A stretch of 64,000 bases of DNA from Pseudomonadota bacterium (GTDB lineage: Bacteria; Pseudomonadota; Alphaproteobacteria; Caulobacterales; Caulobacteraceae). Shown one piece after another: positions 42,076 through 50,868 of the stretch. A program made the position numbers and the translations under genes. The stretch is from positions 122,131-186,130 of the forward strand of contig JAIUNU010000010.1 in the NCBI GenBank assembly GCA_020161365.1, in the 5' to 3' direction. The notes beneath the pieces are model-generated. The model was not told the DNA's origin, made no database searches, and saw only the letters and a program-made list of their open reading frames with translations. Position 1 is the stretch's first letter, and each line of letters opens with the position of its first letter.

Positions 42076-44253
42076 CTACTCTCCTGGTCGATACGTCCGC
42101 ACCGCGTGCTTCTTCACGTCCTCGGGATAGAAATAGACGTCCCGCAGGTTGCCGGTCGCATAGCGCTGCGCCTGGTCATTGAAGTGCGGCGAGGCTGGGT
42201 CGCCGCTCTCGCCGCCAGCCGAAACGGCGCGAGCGCGGACCCTGTCGCCGAACTGCACGACCGCCACGAAGCTGTTGCCCAGGGTGCCATAGTACTTCTT
42301 CGTGCCCGGCCAACGCTTAGCGCCGAACGAGGCCAGCGAGCCCCACTGCGCCGAGGTGAAGCCCACCGGGAGGCTGGGCTTGTTGTCGTCGAAGGTCTGG
42401 ACGATGGCGCCATCGTTACGCTGGAAGCGGTTGATCTCCCCCCACGGCGTCTTCCACGAGCCGAAGTCGGCGGTCAGGCGGTCGGAGGCTTCGGCCAAGG
42501 CCGCCAGCTTGTCGGCCGCCGAGAGCTTGTCGGCCATGTAGTCGTAGGTGTTTAGCCCCTCGGCCTTGGCGGCGGGCGCGGCCTTGGCCCACATCGCCTC
42601 GCCCCAGAACACCGCGAGCGAGGTTTCCGTCGAGCGTGTCGACCATTTGCGATCCCAGGCGGCCAAGGCGGCGACCTGGGCGGCGACCTTGGTCTTGATC
42701 GGATCGCCTTCCGGCGTCGCAGCGTAAGCGGCCTCAAGCGTCGGGATCAAGCGCGCGAAGGCGGTCAGATAGGGATCGTAGGCCTTCTCGATCAGACCGC
42801 CCAGCGTGAGGTTCTTCGCGTCCTTCAGGACCAGTTCGGCATGAAGCCCGCGCGGGTTTTCCCCGAACGTGTCCATGTATTTCGGGAAATTCGCCTGCTT
42901 GGGGCTGTAGGGCCCCGCCGCCGTATAGGGCCAGTTGTTGGTGTTGAAGGCCCAGCCGTTCGGCGGGTTCAGCACCTGCGGGGCGTCTTTCAGGGCGTGC
43001 AGTCCCTTCCAGTCTGTCGTCGGGTTCGAGCCGTCGACGGGCTTGGTGTAGTCGAAGCGATCATCGCGGACCGGGATGAACTGCGGGTGCAGATAGGCGA
43101 TCTCGCCCTTGGCGCTGGCGAACAGGGTGTTGTTCGACGAATTGGCCTTCAGCTCGGCCACCTTCATGAACGAGGCGTAGTCGGTCGCCTTGGTCCGCAG
43201 GAATGACTGCTGAAGCGCGGCGACGGGCTTGTTCATCAGCGCGATGCTGATCCACTTGCCGTCGGCCTCGCGGACGATGGGACCGCGATGGGTCTTGAAG
43301 ACGGTGAACTTGCGCTCGGCCATCAATCCGTCGGCGGCGCGATACGGGACGACGATCACCTCGGTCTTCAGCGGGCGAAGCTGGTCGCCGTACTTGTAGA
43401 AGCGCTGGCCGTCCTTTTCGACGATCGCTTCGGCGAACTCGTCGACGACGTCGACGCCGCTGGAGGTGTGCATCCAGCCGGCCTTGGCGTTGAAGCCCTG
43501 ATAGATGAAGAACTGGCCCCAGGTCGTGGCGCCGTAGGCGTTCAGGCCCTCATCGCTTGAGACCTGCATCTCTGAGCGGAAAAAGAAGCTGGTGTGCGGG
43601 TTGATCAGCAGCATCGCCTCGCCGTCCAGGGTGAGCTTCGGCGCGATGGCGATACCGTTCGAGCCGGTGGGCTCCTTGAACAGCAGGCCTCTTTCGTCGG
43701 CGGTCATCGCCAGCTGCCGCTTGCCGTAGAAGGCCTCCAGCTGCGTTAGCGCCACGCGCTCGATGTCGCCACCGATGCTGCCTTCGGAGAAGCTGAGCGC
43801 CATCCACGGTTCGAAGCGCTGGATGACCCGAGGCTTCACGGTCGGGTGGGTGTCCAGATAGTAGTTCAGGCCGTCGGCCCAGGCGTTCATCAGCGCCTTC
43901 AGCCAGGCCGGACTCTTGGCGTAGTCGGCCTTCAGCACCGCCGGGTCGATGAACAGCTTCTGGCGAAGGTCGGCCCAGATCGCTTTCTCGCCCTCGGCTT
44001 CGGCGGTCCGGCCCAGCGAGGTCATGAAGTTGGTCTCGACGCGGTTGAAGTCGTCCTCGGCCTGGGCGTAGGCCATGCCGAACACGGCGTCGGCGTCGGT
44101 CTTGCCGTGAATGTGGGCGATGCCCCAGTCGTCGCGCGTGATCTCGACCTTGGCGGCGCGAGCCTTCAATCCCGCAAGCTCGTCGCCGGCCTGCGCCGAG
44201 CCTGCGCCGAGCGCGATGGCCAGCGCCAGAATGCTGATGGTGTGGCGACGCAT
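42076..44253 (-). CDS. penicillin acylase family hydrolase
   Basis: A 725-residue exported N-terminal-nucleophile hydrolase with a signal peptide (ISILALAIALGAGSAQA). VEITRDDWGIAHIHGKTDAD is the family's N-terminal motif. Auto-cleavage is expected before Ser in EPTGSNGIAI (~residue 200), leaving Ser as nucleophile. The beta chain contains INPHTSFFF and WMHTSSGVDVVDEF. Relatives hydrolyse acyl-homoserine lactones, penicillins or N-acyl amino acids in the periplasm; the substrate cannot be told here. The gene is monocistronic. Confidence 0.9.
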   Translation of the reverse strand: MRRHTISILALAIALGAGSAQAGDELAGLKARAAKVEITRDDWGIAHIHGKTDADAVFGMAYAQAEDDFNRVETNFMTSLGRTAEAEGEKAIWADLRQKLFIDPAVLKADYAKSPAWLKALMNAWADGLNYYLDTHPTVKPRVIQRFEPWMALSFSEGSIGGDIERVALTQLEAFYGKRQLAMTADERGLLFKEPTGSNGIAIAPKLTLDGEAMLLINPHTSFFFRSEMQVSSDEGLNAYGATTWGQFFIYQGFNAKAGWMHTSSGVDVVDEFAEAIVEKDGQRFYKYGDQLRPLKTEVIVVPYRAADGLMAERKFTVFKTHRGPIVREADGKWISIALMNKPVAALQQSFLRTKATDYASFMKVAELKANSSNNTLFASAKGEIAYLHPQFIPVRDDRFDYTKPVDGSNPTTDWKGLHALKDAPQVLNPPNGWAFNTNNWPYTAAGPYSPKQANFPKYMDTFGENPRGLHAELVLKDAKNLTLGGLIEKAYDPYLTAFARLIPTLEAAYAATPEGDPIKTKVAAQVAALAAWDRKWSTRSTETSLAVFWGEAMWAKAAPAAKAEGLNTYDYMADKLSAADKLAALAEASDRLTADFGSWKTPWGEINRFQRNDGAIVQTFDDNKPSLPVGFTSAQWGSLASFGAKRWPGTKKYYGTLGNSFVAVVQFGDRVRARAVSAGGESGDPASPHFNDQAQRYATGNLRDVYFYPEDVKKHAVRTYRPGE

Positions 44254-44346
44254 GAAGTACCCCCAAAAGACCTGATGTTCCCCAGATGCCGAGGATTCAA
44301 GCCGAGTTCGGGGAGCAACGCCAGTCCGCCTGGCGGAGGGGAGCCG

Positions 44347-44871
44347 CTATTGCGGCGGGCAGCCCTTGAATTCGCCGACCTTGGAGACCGAGAGGCTGGA
44401 AAGGTCCAGGTCGCGCAGGGCCTTCATGGAGTTCGCGCCAAAGCCGCTGAACAGGTCGAGCTTGAGGCCCTTGATCGCCCCGCCGATGTCCGAGGCGTAC
44501 CAGTAGCCGTCATGCTTCTCGCCGTTCGGCATGGGCAGACCGACGGTCTCCTTGATGAAGATGACCGTGCGCCGCGGGATCACCTTCGGATCGACGGCGA
44601 CCGTGCGCATGGCGGCGACCTTGCAGCCTAGCGAGTCGAACGCACGGATGCCCTTGGCGCCGGCGTGATACATCGTCGCCTTCATCTTCCACTCCACCGA
44701 ACCCGGCAGAGCCCCGCCGCTGAGCGCGGAGGCGATGATGTCGCCGAGTGGATCGGTCTGGGCGGCGGCGGCCGGCGCGGAGTCCGCCCCGGGGGCGGCT
44801 GCGGCGATGGCGGGAGCGGCGAACGCGGAGATGACCGCGGTGGCCAAAATTCCGGCGAGCTTGCGTCGCAT
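44347..44871 (-). CDS. exported 3D-domain protein
   Basis: A 174-residue protein with a signal peptide and an Ala/Pro-rich linker. The 3D double-psi beta-barrel follows: MKATMYHAG, RTVAVDPKVIPRRTVIFI and YWYASDIGGAIKGLKLDLF. The Asp residues of DxGGAIKGxxxD are the family's signature, shared with the catalytic part of MltA lytic transglycosylases. It may bind or cleave peptidoglycan. Six bases or more separate it from neighbours; it appears monocistronic. Confidence 0.83.
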   Translation of the reverse strand: MRRKLAGILATAVISAFAAPAIAAAAPGADSAPAAAAQTDPLGDIIASALSGGALPGSVEWKMKATMYHAGAKGIRAFDSLGCKVAAMRTVAVDPKVIPRRTVIFIKETVGLPMPNGEKHDGYWYASDIGGAIKGLKLDLFSGFGANSMKALRDLDLSSLSVSKVGEFKGCPPQ

Positions 44872-45065
44872 CGAGGGTGTCCTCTTATCGGCGGTCTGTC
44901 GGGCGGCGTCTGGATAGTCCGATCACGGCTCTGTGACAACCCTGTGAGTCGATATGGCGCGCTGCAGCCTCGCGTCGCGCGGGAAAAACCGGCATCGATT
45001 CAGAGGGTTGAAACTTGGCCTTGGAGGAGTCGTTTTTTCCTCTGGAGCCTTCCAAGGGGGCAAAC

Positions 45066-45653
45066 ATGGCGTTGCGGATCTATGGCGACTCGATTTCCGG
45101 CAACTGCCTGAAGGTAAAGTGGACCGCCGACCGCCTAGGTCTTGCCTACGATTGGATCGAGACCAATGTGCTGACCGCCGAGACTCGGACAGCCGAGTTC
45201 CTGGCCCTGAATCCCGCCGGCCAGGTCCCCCTGGTGATGCTCGCTGACGAGCGGCCGCTGGCGCAATCCAACGCGATCATCTTTCACCTGGCGGAAGGAT
45301 CAGTTCTGATCCCCAGCGACGCGTTCGATCGGGCGAAAATGCTCGAATGGATGTTCTGGGAGCAGTACAGCCACGAGCCGTACATCGCTGTAGCGCGGTT
45401 CCAGATGCGCTACCTGGGTAAGCCGGCCGAGAGCCTGGAGGCGCGTTTGGTGGAGCGCGGGGCGGCCGCTCTGGCGCGCCTCGAAACACAGCTGAAACAA
45501 TCGCCGTTCTTGGTCGGAGGCAGGGTCACTCTGGCGGATGTCGCTCTGGTGGCCTACACCCGGGTTGCGCACGAGGGTGGGTTCGATCTGTCGCTCTATC
45601 CCGCCGTCGAAGCCTGGGTAGGTCGCGTCGAAGCCGACCTCGGCATAAAATAG
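45066..45653 (+). CDS. glutathione S-transferase
   Basis: A 195-residue GST. The N-terminal thioredoxin-like domain (RIYGDSISGNCLKVKWTADR, NPAGQVPLVML, LAQSNAIIFHLAEGS) has the cis-Pro and Glu/Ser glutathione-binding residues. The helical C-terminal domain has SPFLVGGRVTLADVALVAYT with the N-capping motif. AAGGGGG is five bases before the ATG at 45,066. It is a soluble cytoplasmic enzyme, subclass unresolved. Confidence 0.9.
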   Translation: MALRIYGDSISGNCLKVKWTADRLGLAYDWIETNVLTAETRTAEFLALNPAGQVPLVMLADERPLAQSNAIIFHLAEGSVLIPSDAFDRAKMLEWMFWEQYSHEPYIAVARFQMRYLGKPAESLEARLVERGAAALARLETQLKQSPFLVGGRVTLADVALVAYTRVAHEGGFDLSLYPAVEAWVGRVEADLGIK

Positions 45654-45672
45654 TCTTCCGGAGTTTAAGTCC

Positions 45673-46701
45673 TTGCGCCTGTCGTCCAGCCTGAAAGTCC
45701 TTGCTCTCGCCGCCGCTCTGGCGACGCCCGCCACCTCGGCGCTCGCCTGGGGCGCTTCAGGCCATCGTGTCGTTGGGGTGGTCGCGGCGAGCAGCTTGCC
45801 GTCGGACGTCCCGGCCTTCCTGCGTACGCCTACCGCCATCGCGGCCATCGGGGAGTACGCTCGCGAGCCGGATCGCTGGAAGGGCTCGGGCAAGATCCAC
45901 GACACCGATCGCGATTCCGCTCACTTCCTCGACATCGATGACCAGGGACGCATGTATGGCGGCCCGATGTTCACCGTGGCGACCTTGCCGCCGACCAGAG
46001 CGGACTACGAGACCGCGCTCCGGGCTGTGGGACAGGACGCCTGGAAGGCCGGATATCTGCCCTACGCGATCATCGACGGCTACCAGCAGCTGGTGAAGGA
46101 CTTCACCTACTGGCGCATCCTGACGGCGGTGGTGAAGATCGAGAAGGACGCCACCCGGCTCGCCTACTACAAGGCCGACCTGAAGCGTCGGGAAGAGCTT
46201 CTGCTCCGCGACCTGGGCGTCTGGGCGCACTATGTGGGCGACGCCAGCCAGCCCCTGCACCTGTCGGTGCACTACAACGGCTGGGGCGATTACCCCAACC
46301 CCAACGGTTACACCAACTCGCGCCAGATCCATTCGCAGTTCGAAGGACCGCTGGCCAAGGCGGTCGGTGACCAGGCCTCGATCCAGGCGCTGGTTCCCGC
46401 TTATCAGGCCTGCGACTGCTCGATCGAGACCCGCGTGGTCGGCTATCTGACCGAGACCTGGAAACAGACCGAGCCGCTCTATCAGCTTGAGAAGGCCGGG
46501 GCGCTGGTGGCCACCGACCCGCGCGGCAAGGCCTTTGTCCAGACGCGCATCGCGGCGGGCGCCACGGCGCTGCGCGATCTTGTCGTCGACGCATGGAGCG
46601 CCAGCGCCAAGGGTACGATCGGCTATCGCCCTGAAATCAGCGTCGCCGACGTCGAGTCCGGCAAGGCCGATCCGTGGCTTGACCTCTACGGCAAGGACTA
46701 A
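45673..46701 (+). CDS. S1/P1-type zinc nuclease, exported
   Basis: A 342-residue enzyme starting at TTG with a signal peptide cleaved before Trp (LAWGASGHR). In this family the mature N-terminal Trp itself binds zinc. Other ligands lie in HDTDRDSAHFLDID and WAHYVGDASQPLHLSVHYNG. S1/P1 nucleases degrade single-stranded DNA and RNA to 5'-nucleotides; here it would act in the periplasm or outside for nutrient salvage. It lies 19 bases after the GST gene and seven before the Nudix gene, perhaps in one transcript. Confidence 0.92.
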   Translation: MRLSSSLKVLALAAALATPATSALAWGASGHRVVGVVAASSLPSDVPAFLRTPTAIAAIGEYAREPDRWKGSGKIHDTDRDSAHFLDIDDQGRMYGGPMFTVATLPPTRADYETALRAVGQDAWKAGYLPYAIIDGYQQLVKDFTYWRILTAVVKIEKDATRLAYYKADLKRREELLLRDLGVWAHYVGDASQPLHLSVHYNGWGDYPNPNGYTNSRQIHSQFEGPLAKAVGDQASIQALVPAYQACDCSIETRVVGYLTETWKQTEPLYQLEKAGALVATDPRGKAFVQTRIAAGATALRDLVVDAWSASAKGTIGYRPEISVADVESGKADPWLDLYGKD

Positions 46702-46708
46702 GCCAGCG

Positions 46709-47155
46709 ATGCTGGCTTTCGGCGCGCCCGTCGCGGGGCTGAACTACAAGGATCGTCCTGCGGCGTTCGGCGTGGCCGAAAACAGCCTGGGCCAGATCGC
46801 CCTGGCCCAGGTCACCAAGCCTGGAAAGGCGCCGTACTTTGACCTGCCCGGCGGCGCGGTCGACGGCGAAGAGACCGAGGCTGAGGCCTTGGTCCGCGAG
46901 TTCGGTGAGGAAACCGGACTGGTCGTGCAGGCGGGCGCGTTGATCGAGCGCGTCTCGCAGTTCTTCCTGAAGTCCGACGGGCAACCGGTGAGAAATTTCG
47001 GCGGGGTCTATGCGGTGCGGGTCACGGGCCTGCAGCCCGACCTCAAGGTCGAGGATGACCACGCGCTCGTTTGGCTGGATCCTCGCGACGCCGTTGTCGC
47101 CCTGCGCCACGACGCCCATGCGTGGGCTGTCGCGGCCTGGATGCGGCGGGGCTGA
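46709..47155 (+). CDS. Nudix hydrolase
   Basis: A 148-residue protein with a complete Nudix box, GGAVDGEETEAEALVREFGE followed by ETGL (GX5EX7REUXEEXGU), around residues 49-72. The family hydrolyses nucleoside diphosphates linked to another group; the substrate is not predictable. ATG 46,709 is seven bases after the S1/P1 nuclease stop; the frame is open upstream but without family sequence. Confidence 0.88.
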   Translation: MLAFGAPVAGLNYKDRPAAFGVAENSLGQIALAQVTKPGKAPYFDLPGGAVDGEETEAEALVREFGEETGLVVQAGALIERVSQFFLKSDGQPVRNFGGVYAVRVTGLQPDLKVEDDHALVWLDPRDAVVALRHDAHAWAVAAWMRRG

Positions 47156-47187
47156 GCCTGCGGACCTTCGCAGGATCCGGAAGCGGC

Positions 47188-47538
47188 CTAGTTGGAGGCC
47201 AGGTTGATATCTGCGCCGGCCCGACGAGCCAGTTTCAGCTCCGCCCGTTGGCGATCGGTCAGCGCCGCCTGCAAGTCCTCATTGAAGTCGATCAGGCAAG
47301 CCCGGGCCGACAAGCCTCGAAAGCCCTTCGCCTGGCAGGCCTCGATCACGGCGGCCTGAGCGCGCTTTTCGAACTCGCGCGCATCGGCGGGGCGCGACAG
47401 GTTCAGGTCGCCGACCTTGATCCGGATGGGCGGCGCTTCCGCCGGCGTCGCAGCGTGGGCGGCGGTCAGGCCGATGATCGGCGTGGCGGCCAGGGCCAGG
47501 GCGGCGGCGACAGCGATGCGGTTGACGAGCTTGCTCAT
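47188..47538 (-). CDS. UrcA family protein
   Basis: A 116-residue exported protein with a signal peptide (AAALALAATPIIGLTAAHA). The UrcA pattern follows: IRIKVGDLNLSRPADAREFE, KRAQAAVIEACQAKG and a second Cys in LSARACLIDFNEDL. The two Cys probably form a disulfide. UrcA proteins are small periplasmic proteins of sphingomonads and caulobacters with no settled function. It is monocistronic, convergent with the Nudix gene. Confidence 0.85.
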   Translation of the reverse strand: MSKLVNRIAVAAALALAATPIIGLTAAHAATPAEAPPIRIKVGDLNLSRPADAREFEKRAQAAVIEACQAKGFRGLSARACLIDFNEDLQAALTDRQRAELKLARRAGADINLASN

Positions 47539-47800
47539 GTCTTGATCCTCGGTTCAGGTGGTCGGCGTGGCGATCCGTTGAGCGAGGATTTAGAGCGGTC
47601 TGGCGGCGAACACCCGTTACGACTGCTTCATGACGTCGAATTAAGTCTATGAAAAAGAAGTCATAATTCGGAGGGTGGCCGCGGCGTCGAGGTGTTGGCG
47701 CAGCTTTCGTAAATGATTAACCGCAAAACTTGGGTCTTCGTTAGCGCGCTTTTGAGACAACCCCTTCATCAACTTTGTTCGCCAGAAGGGATGGGCGGCT

Positions 47801-48112
47801 ATGAAATTCTCGATCGCGATCGCCGCGGGTATCGCTGGCAGCTTCTTCGTCGCTCAGGCGGCCTCGGCCGCCGGTGGCTTCGAAGACCAGATGAGCCGCT
47901 GCCTGCAGCAGTTCGCCAACACGCGCGACGCCGCGCAAGTCATGCTTGAGTGCAACGCCGACGGCGGCAAGCTGTCGGACTGCAAGGTCGTGGACAACAG
48001 CGCGGCGGGCAAGGGCTTCGACAAGGCCGCCATGTGCATCGCCGAAAAGCTGCCGATGGGCGCCAAGACCGGCACTGTGAAGGTTCCGTTCCGCTTCCCG
48101 GGCGGCGCGTAA
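47801..48112 (+). CDS. small exported TonB-C-terminal-like protein
   Basis: A 103-residue protein with a signal peptide (AIAAGIAGSFFVAQAASA). VMLECNADGGKLSDCKVVDN, SAAGKGFDKAAMCIAEKLP and VKVPFRFPGG match the folded TonB C-terminal module, without a membrane anchor or Pro-rich spacer. Three Cys are spread along it. It may be a stand-alone periplasmic relative rather than an energy transducer. A strong terminator follows. Confidence 0.75.
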   Translation: MKFSIAIAAGIAGSFFVAQAASAAGGFEDQMSRCLQQFANTRDAAQVMLECNADGGKLSDCKVVDNSAAGKGFDKAAMCIAEKLPMGAKTGTVKVPFRFPGGA

Positions 48113-48139
48113 GCGTCTGTCCCGAGGGACCTCGAAAAG

Positions 48140-48174
48140 CCCCCGTCGACATGGTCGGCGGGGGTTTTCTTTTT
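48140..48174 (+). terminator. intrinsic terminator between convergent genes
   Basis: CCCCCGTCGAC pairs with GTCGGCGGGGG (one G-T pair, 3-base loop) and is followed by TTTTCTTTTT, ending the TonB-C-like transcript just before the pleC stop. Confidence 0.88.
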
Positions 48175-50701
48175 AGGCCGCCACGAAGTCGCGCGACGCC
48201 TTTTGCTGGCTTTGTCGGACGGGCAGGGTGAAGCTGACTGTCGTGCCTTCGCCCGGCGTCGAGTGCATCTCCAGCACGCCATCGTGCAGGGTGATCAGCG
48301 ATTTTGTCAGCGCAAGGCCCAGGCCTGTGCCCTGGGTGGTCTTCGAGAACTGGCTTTCGACCTGCTCGAACGGCTTGGCCAGTCGCGCGAGATCCTCCTT
48401 GGCGATGCCGATGCCGGTGTCGGTGACCGAGACCTTCACGAGATCGCCGAACGGATCGCGACGCACCTCGGCCCGAACGGTGACGCTCCCGGCCCGGGGC
48501 GTGAACTTGATCGCGTTTGATAGCAGGTTCAGCAGCACCTGCTTGACCGCGCGATAGTCGGCCTCGATCTCGGGAAGCTGCGGGAACTCGATGTTCAGCT
48601 TCAGGCCCGCCGCCTCGGCGCGGTTGCGCACGAGGCGCACGGCGTCTTCGGCGACGTCCTCCAGGTGCATCGGCTCGAACTTGAGGTTCATCTTGCCGGC
48701 TTCGATCTTGGACATGTCCAGGATGTCGTTGATCAGGGCCAGCAGGTGTTGCCCCGACGAATGGATATCCTGGCTATAGCCCTTGTAGCGCTGGTCGCCG
48801 AGCGGCCCGAACATCTCGTTCATCATGATCTCGGAGAAGCCGTTGATCGCGTTCAGCGGCGTTCGAAGCTCGTGGGACATGTTGGCCAGGAACTCGCTCT
48901 TGGCCTTGTTGGCGCTCTCGGCCTTGACCTTCTCGGTCTCGTACTTGCGGGCGAGTTCGGCCAGTTGCTCCTGGCTGCGCTCAAGGCCCGTGACAGCGTT
49001 CTGAAGCTGTTCCTCGTTGCGCCGGCGGGCTTCTTCCTGGGTCTTGATCGCGGTGATATCGGCGGCCGTCATGACCAAGCCGCCCTCGGCCGTGCGGCGT
49101 TCGCTGATCTGGATCCAGCGGCCGTCCATCATCTCCGCCTCGCGCACGCCCTTCGCGCCGTCGGGAGCGGGGTGCTCCTGCTTGATCGCCAGGGCGGCGA
49201 AGCGATTGACCTCGGCCCTGGCGGCGCCGGGCTTCAGGATCTTGGGCTCCAGCGAGAAGACGCTGCGATAGTTGCGATTGCACATCAGCAGCCGGCCCTG
49301 CCGATCCCACAGAACGAAGGCTTCGGAGACGCTTTCGATGGCGTCGCGCAGGCGGTTCTCGGCGGCCTGGGCGCGGGCCTGGGCGATCCGTTCCTCGGTG
49401 ACGTCCAGCGCCACGCCGATGATGCGGGCGTGGCCCTCGCCGCCGGGCTGGCCGAAGCCCTGACCGCGCGCGTCGATCCACAGAGACCGCGCGCCCTGCT
49501 CGTTGGCCGGCACGCGGAACGACACGTCGAAGGCGCCGTACATGGCCGCATTGGCCAGCGCCTGTCTCACCCGTTCACGGTGATCGATCGAGACGCGCTC
49601 CAGCAGGTCCTGGCCCGAGACGACGCCGCCGCCGCCCCAGCCGAACATCGCGCCGGTAACATCGGAGAGATAGACCTGGTCGCCGTTGAGATCCCACTCC
49701 CAGATGCCGCAGCGCGCGGCTTCGACGGCGAGGCGGAAGCGGCGCTCGCTATCGACGAACTCGCGGTGGGCGACCTCGGCCTTGCGGCTCTGGATCATCA
49801 GCAGCAGGGCCAGCGCGATGCCGACGCCCAGCGGCACCAGCAGGTTGAAGGCGCCTTCCATGACCTGTTGATCGAGGTTGGCCATGGATCGGGTAGGAGC
49901 GGCGGCGATGGCCAGCAGGGCGCCCTCGGCGACCGGTTGTACGGCGACGTCCAGCACAACCCCGTCAGCGCCTTGGCCGCGAACGGAGCCGGCGCCTTCC
50001 CCGACATCCTCGATGGACACCGCAAAGGCTTCTCGCAGCGCCCCTGCGCCTTGGACGTTACGACCTTTAGCGGCGATGAGCTGGCCGCCGGCCAGGGCCA
50101 AGGCGCCGCTCTCGTCCTTCGCAGGTTCTGCGAGGAGGCGCGACGCATCACCACTGGAGATCACATAGGCGCGGGCGTTATCGAGCGAGGTCGCATTCGC
50201 GACGTAGAGGCGACCGGTCTCGCCGATCGACCCGACCCATGTGCTCCGGCCGGCGGCGCCGGCCGCGCGAGCAGCGGCCTTCCAGTCCGCGCCGTCGTCG
50301 CGGCCCGCGACGGAGACGACGCCGGCCTGACTGACCACGGCTACGGCGGCGGCTTCGCCGCCGGCGGCGCGCAGGGCGGTCTCGGCAGCGTCCATCGTCG
50401 CGCCGGGGTCGCGTTTCAAGAGATCCGAGGCCGCCGAAAGTCCGGCGCGCTGCGCGGCGAGGTTGGCGTCCACCCGCCCAGCTATAAGTTCGGCCTTGGC
50501 GGCCAGGGGAGCGCCCCCGGGCTGCACAGAGGCCTCGCTCTGCAAGCGCTTCACGCCAAAGGCGGTGTAGACGGCCAAGAGGAGCAACGCCGCCAGGATC
50601 ACGATGCGGACCAGCGCCTGCGACGGCGCCGCCAAGGACCTAGCGCGCAGGGCGGTAGGCGCGGTCGGTCCGGCGTCTGCCGTCCCCCCGTGTCTGGCCA
50701 T
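48173..50701 (-). CDS. pleC: PleC-type cell-cycle histidine kinase/phosphatase
   Basis: With ATG 50,701 the protein has 842 residues. An N-terminal membrane segment (IVILAALLLLAVYTAFG) and periplasmic domain lead to a second segment (LLVPLGVGIALALLL), two PAS domains (FRLAVEAARCGIWEWD, LRDAIESVSEAFVLWD), a coiled linker, the HisKA box HELRTPLNAINGFSEIM with His610, and the ATPase domain (LLNLLSNAIKFTP, DTGIGI, GTGLGLALTKSL). PleC dephosphorylates DivK and PleD at one pole and can phosphorylate them later. In-frame ATG 50,749 would add 16 residues; length and His position favour 50,701. Confidence 0.93.
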   Translation of the reverse strand: MARHGGTADAGPTAPTALRARSLAAPSQALVRIVILAALLLLAVYTAFGVKRLQSEASVQPGGAPLAAKAELIAGRVDANLAAQRAGLSAASDLLKRDPGATMDAAETALRAAGGEAAAVAVVSQAGVVSVAGRDDGADWKAAARAAGAAGRSTWVGSIGETGRLYVANATSLDNARAYVISSGDASRLLAEPAKDESGALALAGGQLIAAKGRNVQGAGALREAFAVSIEDVGEGAGSVRGQGADGVVLDVAVQPVAEGALLAIAAAPTRSMANLDQQVMEGAFNLLVPLGVGIALALLLMIQSRKAEVAHREFVDSERRFRLAVEAARCGIWEWDLNGDQVYLSDVTGAMFGWGGGGVVSGQDLLERVSIDHRERVRQALANAAMYGAFDVSFRVPANEQGARSLWIDARGQGFGQPGGEGHARIIGVALDVTEERIAQARAQAAENRLRDAIESVSEAFVLWDRQGRLLMCNRNYRSVFSLEPKILKPGAARAEVNRFAALAIKQEHPAPDGAKGVREAEMMDGRWIQISERRTAEGGLVMTAADITAIKTQEEARRRNEEQLQNAVTGLERSQEQLAELARKYETEKVKAESANKAKSEFLANMSHELRTPLNAINGFSEIMMNEMFGPLGDQRYKGYSQDIHSSGQHLLALINDILDMSKIEAGKMNLKFEPMHLEDVAEDAVRLVRNRAEAAGLKLNIEFPQLPEIEADYRAVKQVLLNLLSNAIKFTPRAGSVTVRAEVRRDPFGDLVKVSVTDTGIGIAKEDLARLAKPFEQVESQFSKTTQGTGLGLALTKSLITLHDGVLEMHSTPGEGTTVSFTLPVRQSQQKASRDFVAA

Positions 50702-50868
50702 GCCCCTTTTCAACGCGTCCGGCTCCCGTGGGTCCCCATGGCGAGTCACTTCGCCAGACCGTGAATCTAACGTACCGCCACGGTTCGCGTCACCGCTGAA
50801 CCGGCGTTTTCCGGATGTGTGAGCCTATTGGTCGCAATCGAGAAGCTGGTTGCCGCCGCGAGGACCCG